Assembly (NCBI GenBank): GCA_029243245.1
Contig: JAQWSK010000002.1
Location: 1 to 64,000 of the forward strand
Length of the DNA: 64,000 bases
Origin: Flavobacteriaceae bacterium
GTDB lineage: Bacteria > Bacteroidota > Bacteroidia > Flavobacteriales > Flavobacteriaceae
Direction of reading: 5' to 3'
Part shown: positions 62,607 to 64,000 of the stretch, in pieces
Layout of the letters: each line of letters starts with the position of its first letter
Numbering within the stretch: the first letter of the stretch is position 1
Translations under genes and position numbers: made by a program
Notes under the pieces: generated by a model
Databases searched by the model: none
Told to the model about the DNA's origin: nothing
The model's input: the letters and a program-made list of their open reading frames with translations, nothing else

Positions 62607-64000
62607 CTAAGCATTATCAAAGCGATCTAAATTCATAACCTTAGTCCATGCAGAAACAAAATCATTTAGAAATAATTGATTGGAATCTTTACTTGCATAT
62701 ACTTCAGCAAGTGATCTTAATTCAGAATTTGAGCCAAAAATTAAATCTACTCTAGTCCCTGTCCATTTAAGTTGATTTGTTTTACGATTTCGCCCTTCAA
62801 ATATATTTTGTTTATCAGAGACAGCTTCCCAAGTTGTATTCATGTCCAATAAATTTATAAAAAAATCATTGCTAAGTGTTTCTTTATTTTCAGTAAAAAC
62901 TCCATGATCAGATTTATCTGAATTAATATCCAGCACTCTCAAACCACCAATAAGAACAGTCATTTCAGGAGCTGTAAGAGTCAAAAGCTGAGCTTTATCT
63001 ACAAGCATTTCCTCTTCAGAAATTGAAAATTTAGATTTCACATAATTTCTAAATCCATCTGCGTTTGGCTCTAAAACTAAAAATGACTCAATATCTGTCA
63101 TCTCCTGAATAGCATCCGCTCTTCCAGGTCTAAAAGGAACACTTATATCTTTTCCAGAATTTTTTATTGCTTTTTCAATTGCAGTAGATCCTGCTAAAAC
63201 AATTAAATCAGCTAATGATAAATTTTTATTTTCTTTTTGGAAAGAGTTAAATTTATTTTGTATTTGTTTAAGTGTTTTTAGTACTAGTGATAGCTCATCA
63301 GGTTTATTAACTTTCCATTTATTTTGAGGTTCTAAAGCTATTCTAGCTCCATTTGCCCCTCCCCGCTTATCTGAATCCCTATAGGTGGAAGCTGATGCCC
63401 AAGCAGTAGAAACAAGCTGGGAAATAGATAAACCTGAAGAAAGTATTTCGTTCTTTAGATATAGTAAATCATCATTATTTATAAGTTCATAGGTAGTCTT
63501 TGGAATTGGATCTTGCCAAATAAGCTCTTCATCAGGAACATATGGGCCTAAATATCTTTCACGAGGCCCCATATCACGATGAGTTAATTTAAACCATGCT
63601 CTAGCAAAAGCATCAGCAAACTTTTTAGGATTTTCATAAAAGAATTTAGAAATTGGCTCATAAATTGGATCTTCTCTTAAAGCAATGTCTGTAGTTAGCA
63701 TTATTGGTACATGAAATTTATCGGGGATGTGAGCATCAGGAACACTGTTATCACCCTGACCATTTTTTGGAATCCATTGATGTGCTCCAGCAGGACTCTT
63801 AGTTAATTCCCAATCGTACCCAAAAAGGTTTTCAAAATAATTATTACTCCATTTTGTTGGGGTATTTGTCCAAGCTCCTTCAAGGCCACTAGTTATGGTA
63901 TCAGATCCTTTTCCTGACTTATATGTGTTTTTCCATCCAAGACTCTGTTCTTCTATACCAGATGCTTCAGGTTCAGCTCCTACATATTTACCTGGGTTAG
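62607..64000 (-). CDS. katG: catalase-peroxidase KatG (5' part outside window)
   Basis: Haem enzyme that destroys hydrogen peroxide. The frame is open to the window end, so the Met at 63701 ([16 protein letters not shown]) is internal; 463 residues of about 740 are visible. The upstream visible part reads [52 protein letters not shown]; the C-terminal domain reads [63 protein letters not shown]. The haem-binding N-terminal domain is mostly beyond the window. Its stop is 103 bp upstream of the GH109-like start on the same strand. Confidence 0.96.
   Translation of the reverse strand, partial: NPGKYVGAEPEASGIEEQSLGWKNTYKSGKGSDTITSGLEGAWTNTPTKWSNNYFENLFGYDWELTKSPAGAHQWIPKNGQGDNSVPDAHIPDKFHVPIMLTTDIALREDPIYEPISKFFYENPKKFADAFARAWFKLTHRDMGPRERYLGPYVPDEELIWQDPIPKTTYELINNDDLLYLKNEILSSGLSISQLVSTAWASASTYRDSDKRGGANGARIALEPQNKWKVNKPDELSLVLKTLKQIQNKFNSFQKENKNLSLADLIVLAGSTAIEKAIKNSGKDISVPFRPGRADAIQEMTDIESFLVLEPNADGFRNYVKSKFSISEEEMLVDKAQLLTLTAPEMTVLIGGLRVLDINSDKSDHGVFTENKETLSNDFFINLLDMNTTWEAVSDKQNIFEGRNRKTNQLKWTGTRVDLIFGSNSELRSLAEVYASKDSNQLFLNDFVSAWTKVMNLDRFDNA

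Overview
This 64 kb window is low-GC chromosomal DNA from a member of the Bacteroidota, most likely a marine flavobacterium (class Flavobacteriia). The evidence is family content: a GYDIA-type GHMP kinase beside class II HMG-CoA reductase, an HYC_CC_PP-type protein, TonB receptors with carboxypeptidase-like N-domains, a NagB-PIG-L fusion, DUF6090- and DUF5916-type proteins, and the Bacteroidota -7 promoter box TAnnTTTG upstream of many transcription units. Genes are packed tightly, with several 1-14 bp overlaps and convergent stops 1 bp apart. I see no mobile element, phage gene or CRISPR array. No gap between genes exceeds 300 bp.

Layout. 1-6.3 kb: miaB (5' truncated), a sigma-54 activator, lptE, a hypothetical gene, secG and groES-groEL. 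6.3-10.1 kb (minus): a metal-handling cassette of HMA-MauE membrane protein, HYC_CC_PP protein, TonB receptor and HMA protein. 10.2-17.6 kb (plus): GAF/fRMsr, purH, then the rod-shape operon mreBCD-pbp2-rodA. 17.6-26.4 kb: tail-specific protease, surE-lpxB, and a peptide-use cluster (DPP-IV, POT transporter, exported thioredoxin). 26.5-28.7 kb: two mevalonate-pathway genes. 28.7-36.4 kb (minus): a coaX/outer-membrane/TPR/lptC/CNNM/PpiD cluster for envelope biogenesis. 36.4 kb: tRNA-Phe with a very good promoter and a terminator.

36.6-42.3 kb holds a six-gene minus-strand operon that looks like a self-contained envelope trafficking system: TetR, LolA-like periplasmic protein, two LolCE/FtsX-type permeases, LolD-type ATPase and an outer-membrane barrel. 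A near-perfect 26-bp palindrome overlaps its -7 box. 42.3-46.3 kb carries rmuC, a lipid kinase and an LTA-synthase-like phosphoglycerol transferase. 46.5-50.3 kb carries a laminarinase-like GH16 lipoprotein, a candidate small RNA, and a sulfur-type module: a TsdA-like dihaem cytochrome c with two exported DsrE-like proteins that share a gapless C-terminal motif.

50.5-64 kb is catabolic and accessory: a D-aminoacylase-like protein lacking the HxH metal site, Gfo/Idh/MocA and DUF1080 proteins, NagB-PIG-L, a GGCT-fold protein, a 42-residue basic microprotein, a DUF5916 barrel, a sterol-desaturase-family enzyme, a phosphoribosyltransferase with a queuosine-precursor transporter, a GH109-like protein and the C-terminal part of katG (truncated by the window end).

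The best candidates for undescribed biology are the TetR/Lol-like operon, the exported DsrE/TsdA module, the metal cassette and the candidate RNA at 47.3-47.4 kb. Functions come from family recognition by eye; no database search was run.
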